Source: JBGPYB01 sp041493035
GTDB lineage: Bacteria > Acidobacteriota > Vicinamibacteria > Fen-336
DNA length: 64,000 nucleotides
NCBI GenBank assembly: GCA_041493035.1
Contig: JBGPYB010000002.1
Location: 32,616 to 96,615 of the forward strand
Direction: 5' to 3'
Of this stretch, positions 14,890 through 24,370 are shown in pieces. Position numbers and translations under genes: made by a program. The notes beneath the pieces were generated by a model. The model was not told the origin of the DNA. It saw only the letters and a list, made by a program, of their open reading frames with translations, and ran no database searches. Position 1 is the first letter of the stretch. Every line of letters starts with the position of its first letter.

Positions 14890-17800
14890 ATGACGAAGGC
14901 CCGCCGCGTTTTCCGACTCCTCGCGACCATCGTCGCACTCCTGTCCGCGACGCCGGCTTTCGCGACCGGCTCCTCGGACCCGCTCGAAGCGGGCTGGAGC
15001 GATCCGCCTCTCTCTGCGCGCCCCAAGGCTCTCTGGCCCTGGATCAACGGCAACGTGGACCAGGAGGAGATCACCCACGAGTTGGAGGAGGGGAAGGCCA
15101 AGGGCATGGGGGGCTTCGACATCTGGGACATCCGTCCCGTCGTCGACGAAGAAAACGTGGTCCCCGCGGGCCCTGCTTTCATGAGTGCTCCCTCGGTTCG
15201 AGCCATCAGCCACGCGGTGCGCGAGGCGACCCGGCTCGGGCTCGAAATGGGGCTCGTGGTCTCGAGCGGCTGGAACGCGGGTGGTAGCTGGACGATCCCG
15301 GAGCACCGGACCATGGGGCTCTTCCGCTCCCGGCAGGTCTTCGATGGGCCGACGAATGTGTCGATCGTCCTCCCGTTTCCGGAGCTGCCCAGGGACTACG
15401 GCGACGAAGGGGCCGCGCTCATCGAGCGAGGCGCCGGTGGCCTTCCCGTCTTCTCGCGGGAGGTCGCGGTCCTTGCCATTCCCGTGACGCCGGACGGCGT
15501 CGTCCCGACTCCCGCGGCCGTGGTCGACCTCTCGAAGCGGGTGGACGCGGCCGGGAGGCTCACGTGGCAGGCGCCCGCCGGGCGATGGGAGATCGTTCGC
15601 TACGTTTGCGCGAACACCGGCCAGCCCCTCATCTCCCACTCCACGAACTCCGGCGGGCCGATGATCGATCATTTCAGCCCGGAAGCCACCGAAGCTCACC
15701 TGCGCTTCTTCATCGACCTCCTCAAGGCTGAGCTCGGACCGCTTCAGAAGACGGCCCTCAAGTACTTCTACACGGACAGCTACGAGGTACGAGGCGAGCT
15801 ATGGACGCCACGACTCCGGGAAGAGTTTCAGCGGCGCGCCGGCTACGATCTGCTTCCGTTCCTCGCGGCCCTCGACGGCCGGGTCGTCGCCGACCGTGAT
15901 ACGACGGACCGCTTTCTCTTCGACTACCGCAAGGTCCTCTCCGACCTCATCATCGAAGGGCACTACGTCAAGGCGAAAGAGATTTGCCACGGCGAAGGGA
16001 TTGCCTTCGCAGCCGAAGCGGCGGGTCCGGGGCAGCCGATACATAACTGCCCTTTCGAGGCGCTCAAGTCGTCCGGCAGCCTGGATCTTCCTCGCGGGGA
16101 GTTCTGGCACAAGCTCGAGGGCGGGAGCGCGTCGGACCAGCTTCTTCAAGTGGTAAAGGGCGTCGCCTCCGCGGCCCACATCTACGGCCAGCGCTTCGTC
16201 GAGGCCGAGGCCTTCACGAGCGTCTGGCTCTGGCAGGAAAGCCTGGCCGAGCTGAAGCCCGATGCCGACCGTGCCTTCTGCGAGGGGCTCAACCGCATCG
16301 TCTTCCACACGTTCCCTCACACGCCGAAGGCCGCGGGGAAGCCCGGTTGGGTCTACAGCTTCGGCACACAGATAAGCGAGACGCAGCCCTGGTGGCCGAA
16401 GGCGAAGCCGTTCATGGACTACCTGGCGCGCACCAGCTTCCTTCTCCAGCGGGGCGAGTTCGTGGCCGACGTCCTCTACTACTACGGTGACGGCGCGCCC
16501 AACTTCGTTCCACCGAAGCGCGTCGATCCGTCTCTGGGCTTCGGCTTCGACTACGACGTGGTGAACAGCGACGCGCTCTTGAACCGCCTCGAAGTGAAGG
16601 ACGGCCGGCTCGTCCTGCCGTCGGGGGGCAATTACGCTATCCTCGTTCTTCCCGACGCCGACGCGATGGACCTGGACGTCCTCCGTAAGCTTGAGGTGCT
16701 CGTCCGCGGCGGCGCGACCGTCGTCGGGCCGAAGCCCACTCGCTCCCTCGGTCTCCGCGACCGCGCCGAGCGCGACGCGGAGGTACGCCGCGTGGCCGAT
16801 CGCCTCTGGGGCGTCGCCGACGGTCATGCCGCCTTCGAGAACCGATTCGGCCTCGGGCGCGTCGTCTGGGGGCGGGAGCTTCGAACCGTTCTGGCGCAGG
16901 GGCGCATCGGCCCGGACTTCACGTACCGTGGCGCCGTTCCGGAGGGCGCCCTCGATTTCATTCACCGTCGCGACGGGGGCGCCGAGATCTACTTCGTTCG
17001 CAATACCCTGGCCCGCCCGCTCTCCGTCGACGGAGTCTTCCGCCTCTCCGGAAAGGGAGCCGAGATCTGGGACCCGCTCTCCGGCGAGCGCCGGCTCGGA
17101 ATCGTCGGCGCGGACGACGGGATCAGGACTCGCCTTCTTCTCGATCTGCCTCCCCATGGATCGGTCTTCGTCGTCTTTCGCCCGGGTGCTCCCGCGCCGG
17201 CCGTGGCCGTTCTCGAGCGGGACGGCGTACGTCTCTTCCCGCTTCCCGACGTCCTCGCCATGCCCCGCGATCTGTCCGTCGTCTCGGACCCCACGGGCCG
17301 AGCCCTCTTCGCAAAGGCGCCGGGGCGCTATGTTGCGACGCGACCCGACGGGCGGCGAGTCTCTCTCGGAGACTTCGTCGTTCCTCCGCCCGTCGAGCTG
17401 AAGTCAGGTTGGAACGTGGCGTTTCCACTCGACCAGGGCAGGCGCTCGTCGCCCCTTGCAAGCCTCGTGTCGTGGTCGCGCCTTCCCGATGACGATCGGC
17501 GCTACTTCTCGGGTATCGCCACGTACACGTATCGTCTCGACGTTCCGGCCGCGGTCGATCTCTCCCGCCATCGTGCCCTCTTCGGGCTGGGACGGGTCGA
17601 GATCCTGGCACACGTGTTTGTCAACGGCGTCGACTGCGGTGTCGCCTGGGCCGAACCTTTCGTGGTCGACGTGACGGCGGCCGTGAAGCCGGGCTCCAAC
17701 GAGGTGGTGATCGAGGTCGCGAACACATGGCCCAACCGTCTCATCGGAGACGCCCGCCTGCCGAAGGCTTCCCGCCGGACGAACACCAACATCACGCGGC

Positions 17801-17919
17801 TCCCGAACGCGTGGATGTACCCGATGAAGGACCTGCCCATGGCCGACTACCCGCTCCGGGATGGCGGCCTTCTCGGTCCCGTCCGTCTCGTCTTCGAGGC
17901 CCGAATCCCCCTGGACTGA
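14890..17919 (+). CDS. Secreted glycoside hydrolase, GH106-like (alpha-L-rhamnosidase type)
   Basis: The 1009-residue protein begins with a signal peptide ending ATPAFA. The mature N-terminus has the GH106 pattern ARPKALWPWINGNVDQEEI, then a GMGGFDIWD strand and VSSGWNAGGSW, as in rhamnosidases that act on pectin rhamnogalacturonan or plant glycosides. Further TIM-barrel segments include KYFYTDSYEVRGELWT and a QRFVEAEAFTS block. Residues beyond about 830 form a jelly-roll domain (VNGVDCGVAWAEPFVVDVT, EVANTWPNRLIGD) like carbohydrate-binding or accessory beta-sandwich domains. GGAGG lies 7 bases before the ATG. It is followed 46 bases later by a GH3 gene, suggesting joint sugar release. Substrate is inferred from family only. 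Confidence 0.82.
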   Translation: MTKARRVFRLLATIVALLSATPAFATGSSDPLEAGWSDPPLSARPKALWPWINGNVDQEEITHELEEGKAKGMGGFDIWDIRPVVDEENVVPAGPAFMSAPSVRAISHAVREATRLGLEMGLVVSSGWNAGGSWTIPEHRTMGLFRSRQVFDGPTNVSIVLPFPELPRDYGDEGAALIERGAGGLPVFSREVAVLAIPVTPDGVVPTPAAVVDLSKRVDAAGRLTWQAPAGRWEIVRYVCANTGQPLISHSTNSGGPMIDHFSPEATEAHLRFFIDLLKAELGPLQKTALKYFYTDSYEVRGELWTPRLREEFQRRAGYDLLPFLAALDGRVVADRDTTDRFLFDYRKVLSDLIIEGHYVKAKEICHGEGIAFAAEAAGPGQPIHNCPFEALKSSGSLDLPRGEFWHKLEGGSASDQLLQVVKGVASAAHIYGQRFVEAEAFTSVWLWQESLAELKPDADRAFCEGLNRIVFHTFPHTPKAAGKPGWVYSFGTQISETQPWWPKAKPFMDYLARTSFLLQRGEFVADVLYYYGDGAPNFVPPKRVDPSLGFGFDYDVVNSDALLNRLEVKDGRLVLPSGGNYAILVLPDADAMDLDVLRKLEVLVRGGATVVGPKPTRSLGLRDRAERDAEVRRVADRLWGVADGHAAFENRFGLGRVVWGRELRTVLAQGRIGPDFTYRGAVPEGALDFIHRRDGGAEIYFVRNTLARPLSVDGVFRLSGKGAEIWDPLSGERRLGIVGADDGIRTRLLLDLPPHGSVFVVFRPGAPAPAVAVLERDGVRLFPLPDVLAMPRDLSVVSDPTGRALFAKAPGRYVATRPDGRRVSLGDFVVPPPVELKSGWNVAFPLDQGRRSSPLASLVSWSRLPDDDRRYFSGIATYTYRLDVPAAVDLSRHRALFGLGRVEILAHVFVNGVDCGVAWAEPFVVDVTAAVKPGSNEVVIEVANTWPNRLIGDARLPKASRRTNTNITRLPNAWMYPMKDLPMADYPLRDGGLLGPVRLVFEARIPLD

Positions 17920-17965
17920 GGGGCGTTGACCGGTTAGGGTAGGGGCCGTTCTTCAGGGAGAAACG

Positions 17966-19822
17966 ATGAAACCTTGGCTTCCCGTGACGGCGTCCGCCGC
18001 GATGCTCGCCGCCAGCCTCTTCACCGCGTCGGGGTCGCGAGCGGCGTCGGCGTCGCGAATCCGCTTCTCGGCCTACGACGGTCAGGTGCAGGCCCTTCTC
18101 TCCCAGATGACCCTCGAAGAGAAGGTCGGCCAGATGACCCAGCCCGACCAGAGTCTCCTGAAGGACGAGGCCGACATCGAGAGGTACTTCCTGGGGTCCG
18201 TTCTCTCGGGCGGAAACTCGGACCCGAAGACCAACAGCCTCGAGGACTGGACGGAGATGTACGACCGCTACCAGACCCACAGCGCCAAGACCCGTCTCAA
18301 GATTCCGATCCTGTACGGCGTCGACGCGGTCCACGGCCACAGCAACGTCCTGACGGCCGTGATCTTTCCCCACAACGTGGGCCTCGGAGCGACCCGAGAC
18401 GCCGCCCTCGTGGAAGAGATCGGCCGCATCACGGCGGCCGAGGTGCGGGCCACGGGGATCCAGTGGGCCTTCGCCCCGTGCGTCACCGTGCCGCGCGACA
18501 GGCGATGGGGGCGTTCGTACGAAGGCTTTGCCGAGGATCCGACCCTCGTGGCCAAGCTGGGCGCGGCCGCCGTCCGCGGGTTCCAGGGGGCCGACCTCAA
18601 GGACCCGCTGCGTGTCCTCGCCTGCGCCAAGCACTACGCTGGCGACGGAGGCACCGCCTACGGAACCGGACGCCCCGACGGGAAGGGGGGACGCTCTCCG
18701 CTGGATCAGGGAGACACCCAGCTCGACGAAACCACGTTGCGGAAGATCCACTTGCAAGGGTACGTCAGCGCCATCGAAGCGGGGGTCGGTTCCATCATGC
18801 CGTCGTACAGCAGTTGGAACGGGCTGAAGTGCTCCGGGAGCCATCGTCTCCTCACCGAGATCCTGAAGGACGAGATGGGCTTCGAAGGGTTCCTCATCTC
18901 CGACTACAACGCCCTCGACGACCTCCCGGGAGACCAGCGCAGCCAGATCCGCCAGTCGATCAACGCGGGAATGGACATGGTCATGGTTCCGGAGAGGTAC
19001 AGGGAGTTCTTTGCGACCCTCAAGAGCCTCGCCGAAGCCGGCGAGGTCCCCATGGCGCGCATAGACGACGCGGTGAAGCGGATTCTCCGAGTCAAGTTTG
19101 CGATGGGTCTCATGGACCCGGCACGATCCCCGCTGTCGGATCGCACCGTCCAGAGGGACTTCGGATCTCCCGAGCATCGTGCGGTCGCCCGCCGCGCGGT
19201 TCGTGAGTCCCTCGTCCTGCTGAAGAACGAGAAGAAGGCCTTGCCGCTTTCCAAGAACGCCAAGCGGATCCACGTCGCGGGGAAGAGCGCCGACGACCTC
19301 GGCAATCAATGCGGCGGTTGGACCATCAGCTGGCAAGGGGCGAGCGGGACGCCCACGACCGGGACGACGATTCTCGCCGCCCTCAAGGGGGCCGTGTCGA
19401 AGGCCACGGCCGTGACGTTCTCGAGAGACGGCAGCGGCGCGGCAGGAGCCGACGTCGGCCTCGTCGTTGTCGGCGAGACGCCTTACGCCGAGGGCTTCGG
19501 CGATCGCACGGACCTGGCACTCGCCAGGGAAGACCTCGAGGCTATCGCCAACGTGAAGAAGGCCGGCATCCCGGTCGTGGTCGTGGTTCTGTCGGGCAGG
19601 CCGATGATCCTAGGGGACGCGCTCGCCAACAGCGACGCCCTCGTCGCTGCCTGGCTCCCAGGGAGTGAAGGGCTAGGCGTCACCGACGTCCTCTTCGGCG
19701 ACTCCAAGCCCACGGGGAAGCTTCCGTTCACGTGGCCTCGCTCGATGGCGCAGATGCCCATCAACGTGGGGGACGCGACCTACGATCCCCTCTTTGCCTA
19801 CGGCTCCGGCCTCACTTACTGA
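17966..19822 (+). CDS. Secreted GH3 beta-glucosidase-type glycoside hydrolase
   Basis: The 618-residue protein has a signal peptide (MKPWLPVTASAAMLAASLFTASGSRA). The GH3 N-terminal barrel shows MTLEEKVGQMTQPD at 48-61, GVDAVHGHSNV at 118-128, DRRWGRSYEGFAEDP at 178-192 and KHYAGDGGT at 222-230. The nucleophile is Asp313 in GFLISDYNAL. The C-terminal alpha/beta sandwich starts near residue 410 (RESLVLLKNEKKALPL) and ends at PLFAYGSGLTY, with no fibronectin-like extension, so it is a short two-domain GH3. AGGGAGAAACG precedes the ATG. Members remove terminal beta-glucose or similar sugars; the exact linkage is not readable. Confidence 0.92.
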   Translation: MKPWLPVTASAAMLAASLFTASGSRAASASRIRFSAYDGQVQALLSQMTLEEKVGQMTQPDQSLLKDEADIERYFLGSVLSGGNSDPKTNSLEDWTEMYDRYQTHSAKTRLKIPILYGVDAVHGHSNVLTAVIFPHNVGLGATRDAALVEEIGRITAAEVRATGIQWAFAPCVTVPRDRRWGRSYEGFAEDPTLVAKLGAAAVRGFQGADLKDPLRVLACAKHYAGDGGTAYGTGRPDGKGGRSPLDQGDTQLDETTLRKIHLQGYVSAIEAGVGSIMPSYSSWNGLKCSGSHRLLTEILKDEMGFEGFLISDYNALDDLPGDQRSQIRQSINAGMDMVMVPERYREFFATLKSLAEAGEVPMARIDDAVKRILRVKFAMGLMDPARSPLSDRTVQRDFGSPEHRAVARRAVRESLVLLKNEKKALPLSKNAKRIHVAGKSADDLGNQCGGWTISWQGASGTPTTGTTILAALKGAVSKATAVTFSRDGSGAAGADVGLVVVGETPYAEGFGDRTDLALAREDLEAIANVKKAGIPVVVVVLSGRPMILGDALANSDALVAAWLPGSEGLGVTDVLFGDSKPTGKLPFTWPRSMAQMPINVGDATYDPLFAYGSGLTY

Positions 19823-19831
19823 GAGCGGTCC

Positions 19832-20683
19832 ATGAAATGGGAAGGCCGCGAGGAAAGCGACAACGTCGAGGACCAGCGCGGGCGGAGCCCTCTTTCGGGG
19901 CGCGGTGCGGGCATCGGCTTGGGCGGCCTGCTCCTCGTGATCGTGATCGCGCTCATCACGGGGCGTGACCCAACCCAGATTCTTCAGCTCCTTCAAGGGA
20001 CGCAGGGGACGGCCCGGCAGAGCGAGCCTGTTCCGAGGCAGGCCCCGCCCGCGAACGATACCCTCGGACGGTTCGCGAGTGTCGTCCTGCGCGACACCGA
20101 GAACACGTGGGAGGGCGTCTTCACGAAGGCCGGCCGGCGCTACGAACGGCCGAAGATGGTGCTCTTCACGGGCGCCGTCGATTCGGCCTGTGGCTACACG
20201 TCCTCGGCCGTGGGCCCCTTCTACTGTCCCGCCGATCGCAAGGTCTACCTCGACCTGTCCTTCTTCGACGAGCTCTCCCGCAAGTTCGGAGCGCCGGGGG
20301 ACTTCGCTCACGCTTACGTGATCGCCCACGAGGTCGGTCATCATGTCCAGAACCTCCTCGGGATTTCAGGCAAGGTGGACGCCGCCCGGGCGCGCATGGG
20401 GGAGCGAGACGCGAACGCTCTCTCGGTCAAGGTCGAGCTTCAGGCCGACTGCCTCGCCGGCGTCTGGGCTCACTACGCCGCGGGCAAGCCGGACATGCTC
20501 GAGCCCGGCGACCTGGAGGAAGGGCTCCGGGCCGCGGCCGCCATCGGCGACGACCGCCTCCAGCGCCTGACCCGAGGGCGCGTGCAGCCCGAGTCCTGGA
20601 CCCACGGCTCGTCGGCCGACCGCGTCCGCTGGCTCCGGGAGGGAATCAAGACCGGCGATCCGAACACCTGCAAGACGCTGTAG
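19832..20683 (+). CDS. Neutral zinc metallopeptidase, YpfJ family, membrane anchored
   Basis: The 283-residue protein has one N-terminal transmembrane segment (residues 27-43, GIGLGGLLLVIVIALITG) after a short cytosolic tail starting MKWEGREESDNVEDQRG, which is the family hallmark. The catalytic zinc motif HEVGHHVQ lies at 166-173 and a downstream ELQADCLAGVWAHY provides the third ligand Glu. Paired cysteines (C120, C132) are conserved for a periplasmic fold. Substrate is unknown. It begins 9 bases after the GH3 stop, so it may be cotranscribed with the glycosidases, although a GAGAGCGG sequence upstream is only a moderate ribosome site. Confidence 0.9.
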   Translation: MKWEGREESDNVEDQRGRSPLSGRGAGIGLGGLLLVIVIALITGRDPTQILQLLQGTQGTARQSEPVPRQAPPANDTLGRFASVVLRDTENTWEGVFTKAGRRYERPKMVLFTGAVDSACGYTSSAVGPFYCPADRKVYLDLSFFDELSRKFGAPGDFAHAYVIAHEVGHHVQNLLGISGKVDAARARMGERDANALSVKVELQADCLAGVWAHYAAGKPDMLEPGDLEEGLRAAAAIGDDRLQRLTRGRVQPESWTHGSSADRVRWLREGIKTGDPNTCKTL

Positions 20684-20699
20684 GGCCGACCGTCGAACG

Positions 20700-20765
20700 C
20701 TACCGGAAGTTCTCGATCATCAACAGGTCGCTGCCCTCGCCGACGACCTTCCCGTAGAGGATCGT
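20700..20765. repeat. Direct repeat R1 (kinase 3-prime end)
   Basis: This 66-bp stretch matches 21662-21727 at 59 of 66 positions by eye. Related sequence recurs at 25132-25187. All three are in the same orientation and each marks one side of a toxin-antitoxin pair. Confidence 0.75.
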
Positions 20766-20768
20766 TCC
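20700..20768 (-). pseudogene. 3-prime scrap of a kinase-propeller gene (copy 1)
   Basis: Read on the minus strand this encodes ILYGKVVGEGSDLLMIENFR followed by TAG, nearly the same as the end of the intact kinase gene at 21578-24292. Nothing upstream of it resembles a kinase or propeller. It also forms the first of three direct repeats (20700-20765). Confidence 0.7.
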
Positions 20769-20866
20769 GAAAAGGAGCACCACCGCCTCACGGGTGGCCT
20801 TCTCCACGGATTGCTCAGTCTGGTCCAGAAGGGCCCCAAGGTTACGGTTCGCATGCAGGGAAGCGG

Positions 20867-20872
20867 TAGAAT
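20867..20872 (+). promoter_or_regulatory. -10 box for the DUF433 gene
   Basis: TAGAAT ends immediately before an ATG at 20873 and 9 bases before a second in-frame ATG at 20882. A transcript beginning about 7 bases downstream could only use the second ATG, so the box helps decide the start. No clear -35 hexamer or Shine-Dalgarno sequence is present. Confidence 0.45.
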
Positions 20873-20881
20873 ATGAGTGCC

Positions 20882-21196
20882 ATGGCAACCGTTCCGGCAG
20901 TCCTCTACCCCCACATCTCCAAGAGGCCCGGGGTGTGTGGAGGCAAGGCCTGCATCGACGGAACCCGCATCCGCGTGATGGACATCGTGGCCCTTCATAC
21001 CCAGGGCCACACCGTCGAGGAGATGCTCGAACACTTCGAGTCTCGGCCCCTCACCCCGGCCGAGGTCTACAGCGCGCTGGCCTACTACCACGACCACAAG
21101 GACGAGATCGAAGCCTCCTTCGCGGACGAGGAGAGGGCTGACACCGAACACGAAGGCAGGAAAGCCGAGTACCTGAAGCGCCGCCCCGGCCAGTAG
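20882..21196 (+). CDS. DUF433 antitoxin-like HTH protein
   Basis: The 104-residue protein matches the DUF433 pattern: PGVCGGKACIDGTRIRVMDIVALHTQGHTVEEML, followed by FESRPLTPAEVYSALAYYHDHKDEIE. This is a small helix-turn-helix family commonly encoded directly before DUF5615 PIN-like genes, and such pairs are proposed toxin-antitoxin modules. The start at 20882 is chosen from the position of the TAGAAT box; using 20873 would add MSA. Its stop overlaps the next start by one base (TAGTG at 21194-21198). A charged tail follows residue 80 and is typical of a toxin-binding extension. Confidence 0.85.
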   Translation: MATVPAVLYPHISKRPGVCGGKACIDGTRIRVMDIVALHTQGHTVEEMLEHFESRPLTPAEVYSALAYYHDHKDEIEASFADEERADTEHEGRKAEYLKRRPGQ

Positions 21197-21561
21197 TGGC
21201 GGGACGATTCCCGATCTTCGTCGACGAGAACTCGGCGAAGGGCATCGCAGGAGGACTGATCGAGCGAGGCTGGGACGTGGTTCGCGGTGTCCGCACCTTG
21301 GCCCAAGGAACAGCCGACGAGATCGTGCTCGAGAAAGCCGTTGAACTGAACCGGGTGCTCCTCACTCGAGACGTCGACCTCGAGGGGATCGCGGTGCGCT
21401 GGCTACAGCAATGGCGCCCCCTTCCCGGCGTGATCTTCTGGCGTCAGGAAGACAGACAGGAGAAGTCCACGCTCGGTCAGGTCGTGGCGGCCATCGAAGC
21501 CCTGGCCTTGGAGGACGAGCCCTTCGCCTACCCGATCGTTTACCTCAGGCCGCGAAAGTAA
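21196..21561 (+). CDS. DUF5615 PIN-like protein, likely toxin
   Basis: The 121-residue protein starts at GTG 21196, overlapping the DUF433 stop. It has the DUF5615 acidic pattern: D10-E11 in FVDENSAKG, D41 in GTADEIVLE and TRDVDLE at 57-63, which resembles a PIN nuclease active site. PIN domains cleave RNA with Mg2+ or Mn2+. The pair layout (HTH first, PIN-like second, overlap) is that of a type II toxin-antitoxin module. Activity against RNA has not been shown for most of this subfamily, so the toxin label is an inference from arrangement and acidic residues. Confidence 0.82.
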   Translation: MAGRFPIFVDENSAKGIAGGLIERGWDVVRGVRTLAQGTADEIVLEKAVELNRVLLTRDVDLEGIAVRWLQQWRPLPGVIFWRQEDRQEKSTLGQVVAAIEALALEDEPFAYPIVYLRPRK

Positions 21562-21577
21562 CCAGCCGACCTCAGAG

Positions 21578-24292
21578 CTAGCACCTCTCGCCGGTACCCG
21601 CGTGACGCCGGGCTCCTTCAGCGCCCCCCGGTCCTAGGGCGTGGTCGTGCTGGCCGGAAGGCCACCGGAAGTTCTCGATCATCATCAGGTCGGAGCCCTC
21701 GCCAACCACCTTCCCGTAGCGGATCGTCTTCCCGTCGGGGGAGATGGTGATTCCGGCGATCCAGCCCACCAGCTTGCCGAGGAGCCGTTCACGGCCGGTG
21801 GCCGGATTTCGCAAGAAGAGAGTTGAGTCGTCCCCCCCGCATCCCACGTAGTAGACACCGCCGGAACCAACGGCGAAGCTGGAGACGCACTCCACGACCC
21901 GCCGCTCCGGGCCTCCCGCGAGGGGCAGTGCAAGGAGCGGCGAAGCCTCCAAGCCTCGCGAGAAGAAAAGTGTTTGCCCGTCGATCGACTCGCAGGAGAA
22001 AAAGCCGCCCCCATGCGTCATGCGTTCCTCCGTGCCTCCCGCCGCGGGTATCCGCCACACTTCCGGAGGGCCGCCCTCCCGACGCGCGGCAAAGTAGACG
22101 GAGCGGCCGTCGCGCGACCAGCTCGGTGAGTTCTCGTCGCCAGGACCCTGCGTCAGCCGGCGAGGCGAGCCTCCGTCGGCATCGATTGTCCAGATATCCC
22201 AGTGCCCGTCCTCGCCCTGGGAATCGAAAGCGATACGGCGGCCGTCCGGCGACCAGAAGGGCGACCCTTGGACGAGCCCCGGCCCGCGCGTGAGCTGGGA
22301 CGGGTTGAAGCCATCGGGGTCGGCGAGCCAGATCTCGTGCTCGTCCCCCGAGCGCTCGGTCTCGAAGGCGACCCGCCGTCCGTCCGGCGAGAAGCGGGGG
22401 TTGTAGTCCGCGAACGAAGACGCCAGCACGGGCTCGGCCGGGCGCCCCGTCTCGAACCGGTAGATGTCGACATTCGTCAACTCCTGCACGAAAACGAGGC
22501 GGTCCCGAGAGGCGGCGGTTGCCGGATGCATCGCATGCAAGCCGGCTAGCTCGATGGGTGTCGGGGGCTCTTTCCCGTCGATCCCGACGCGCCAGATCCT
22601 GCGGATCACAGCATCGACGAAGAGCACGGATTTCCCGTCGCGGGTCCAGGCGAGATCCCCGAACGGATAGATAGGCCGCCGGCTGAGCCGCCGGGGCGCT
22701 CCCTTCGGCACGAAATCGGCGCTCAGCTCGACGACGTCGACATGGCACGACGCGACGCCGACGCAGGACTGATAGGCCAAGTGGCGTCCGTCCGGAGAAA
22801 ACATGGGGTTGTAGGGTTCGCCGGCTCCTTCTGGAAGGGGAATGGGGCGAGGCTCACCACCCTGCACGGGGACAAGGTAGAGACCGTCGGACCGGGACCC
22901 GCGCGTCGGCCCCGGCTCGGCGCCGGGGCGGGCGCGCGCCGCGACCAGCCAACGACCGTCGGGAGACCACGACGGCCTACCCCCGGCCGTGAGGAAGTCG
23001 GCAACCCTGCGGTCGGATCCACCCAGGGGCGAAACAAGCTGGATCGTGCCAGTTGGGTCTGGAAAGCGATAACGCACGAAAGCGATCTGCCGTCCGTCGG
23101 GAGACCAGCTCGGAGTACCATCGAGTGCGGGATCCGTCGTGAGGCGCCGCACCTCCGGCGACCCGATCATCTGGATGTAGACGTCGAGGTTGTCCTGCTT
23201 CTCGCCATTCCACACGAATGCCACCTGCTCGCCGTCCGGAGACAAGGCCGGAAAGGCCTCGAAGCCGCGCATGCTCGTGACCTGTACGACCCGCGGTGGC
23301 GGAGGCGGGGGCCGCAGTAGCAGCCACGCTCCCGCGGCCATCGCCAGAAGCCCGGCGAGACCCACCACCAGCCAGCGCCGACGTTTCGAACGAGCCGGCA
23401 CTGCCGCCACACGTCTCGATTCCGATTCTTCCTTGATCTGCTCGAGCTCGAGCTTCACGTCCAGCATGTGTTGGAAGCGCCGCTCCGGCTCCTTCTGCAG
23501 GCAACGCTGGACTAGCCGATCCAGCTCCTTCGGCGCGGCCGGCACGACCTCACTCGGCGCCTTCGGTTGGTCCCTCACGACCGCTGCCAGGGTCTCTGCC
23601 GTCGAGCTGCCCGTAAAGGCCCGCCGACCTGTCACCATCTCGTACAGCATCGCCCCGAAGCTGAAGACGTCGCTGCGGGAGTCGACCTCCTTGCCCATCG
23701 CTTGCTCGGGTGACATGTAGCCGGCTGTGCCCGGCACGGTCCCCGGCCGGCTGAGCGGGCCTGCGTCGCCGTCCTCGCTCACCGTCTCGTGATCCGGGCT
23801 CCCCGGCTCAAGTATGACGAGCTTGGCCAGCCCGAAGTCCAGAACCTTCACCACGCCATCGGACCCGATCATGACATTGGCCGGCTTCAGGTCGCGGTGG
23901 ACGATGCCCGCAGCGTGGGCTCGGGCGAGAGCATCGGCGATGGGAATCGCGACCCGCAGGACTTCGCCGAGGCTCATTTCCTGGCGCGAGATGAGGGTGT
24001 CGAGCATCTTGCCCTCGACGTACTCCATGACGATGAAGTCGATGCCGTCCGCCGACTCGATCTCGTGGATCGTGACGATGTTCGGATGGTTGAGGGCGGA
24101 GGCGGCTCGGGTCTCCTGGACGAAGCGGCGGCGGCGGTTCTCGTCCGCCATACGCTCGGAGGGCAGGACCTTGATTGCGACGACGCGGCCGAGGCGGGTG
24201 TCCCGGGCGCGGTAAACCTCTCCCATTCCCCCCGCGCCCAGAAGGGAGAGCACATCGTAAGACCCGAGCTTCGATCCGAGGGTCAGGGCCAT
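21578..24292 (-). CDS. Ser/Thr protein kinase with C-terminal TolB-type beta-propeller
   Basis: The 904-residue protein begins with a eukaryotic-like kinase domain (residues 10-280): glycine loop LLGAGGMGEVY, Lys41 in VAIKV, HRDLKPANV with Asp134, DFG at 152-154 and a GTAGYMSPEQ activation segment. One transmembrane helix spans about 307-326, followed by a proline run. The outer part holds repeated TolB/PD40 blades with SPDG-R motifs (for example SPDGRQIAFVR, SPDGRRVAFETER), so it probably senses a ligand outside the cytoplasm. The last 20 residues after IENFR lie beyond the point where both decayed copies have a TAG stop: here that codon is TGG (21662-21664). No clear ribosome site is seen. 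Confidence 0.92.
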   Translation of the reverse strand: MALTLGSKLGSYDVLSLLGAGGMGEVYRARDTRLGRVVAIKVLPSERMADENRRRRFVQETRAASALNHPNIVTIHEIESADGIDFIVMEYVEGKMLDTLISRQEMSLGEVLRVAIPIADALARAHAAGIVHRDLKPANVMIGSDGVVKVLDFGLAKLVILEPGSPDHETVSEDGDAGPLSRPGTVPGTAGYMSPEQAMGKEVDSRSDVFSFGAMLYEMVTGRRAFTGSSTAETLAAVVRDQPKAPSEVVPAAPKELDRLVQRCLQKEPERRFQHMLDVKLELEQIKEESESRRVAAVPARSKRRRWLVVGLAGLLAMAAGAWLLLRPPPPPPRVVQVTSMRGFEAFPALSPDGEQVAFVWNGEKQDNLDVYIQMIGSPEVRRLTTDPALDGTPSWSPDGRQIAFVRYRFPDPTGTIQLVSPLGGSDRRVADFLTAGGRPSWSPDGRWLVAARARPGAEPGPTRGSRSDGLYLVPVQGGEPRPIPLPEGAGEPYNPMFSPDGRHLAYQSCVGVASCHVDVVELSADFVPKGAPRRLSRRPIYPFGDLAWTRDGKSVLFVDAVIRRIWRVGIDGKEPPTPIELAGLHAMHPATAASRDRLVFVQELTNVDIYRFETGRPAEPVLASSFADYNPRFSPDGRRVAFETERSGDEHEIWLADPDGFNPSQLTRGPGLVQGSPFWSPDGRRIAFDSQGEDGHWDIWTIDADGGSPRRLTQGPGDENSPSWSRDGRSVYFAARREGGPPEVWRIPAAGGTEERMTHGGGFFSCESIDGQTLFFSRGLEASPLLALPLAGGPERRVVECVSSFAVGSGGVYYVGCGGDDSTLFLRNPATGRERLLGKLVGWIAGITISPDGKTIRYGKVVGEGSDLMMIENFRWPSGQHDHALGPGGAEGARRHAGTGERC
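21662..21727. repeat. Direct repeat R2 (inside the 3-prime end of the intact kinase gene)
   Basis: It matches R1 at 59 of 66 positions. The first codon of the repeat on the minus strand is TGG here but TAG in R1 and R3, a single-base change. Confidence 0.75.
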
Positions 24293-24370
24293 GGGCTGTT
24301 GTGAAGACGCTTGATTGTAAGACAGTCGCGGCTCGTGACACCCAACTCACCGATTCTCCGGTGTGGCGAA

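Noticed and set aside
21662..21664. Programmed read-through of a stop codon at the kinase end
   Set aside because: The codon in the intact gene is TGG, not a stop, so no read-through is needed.
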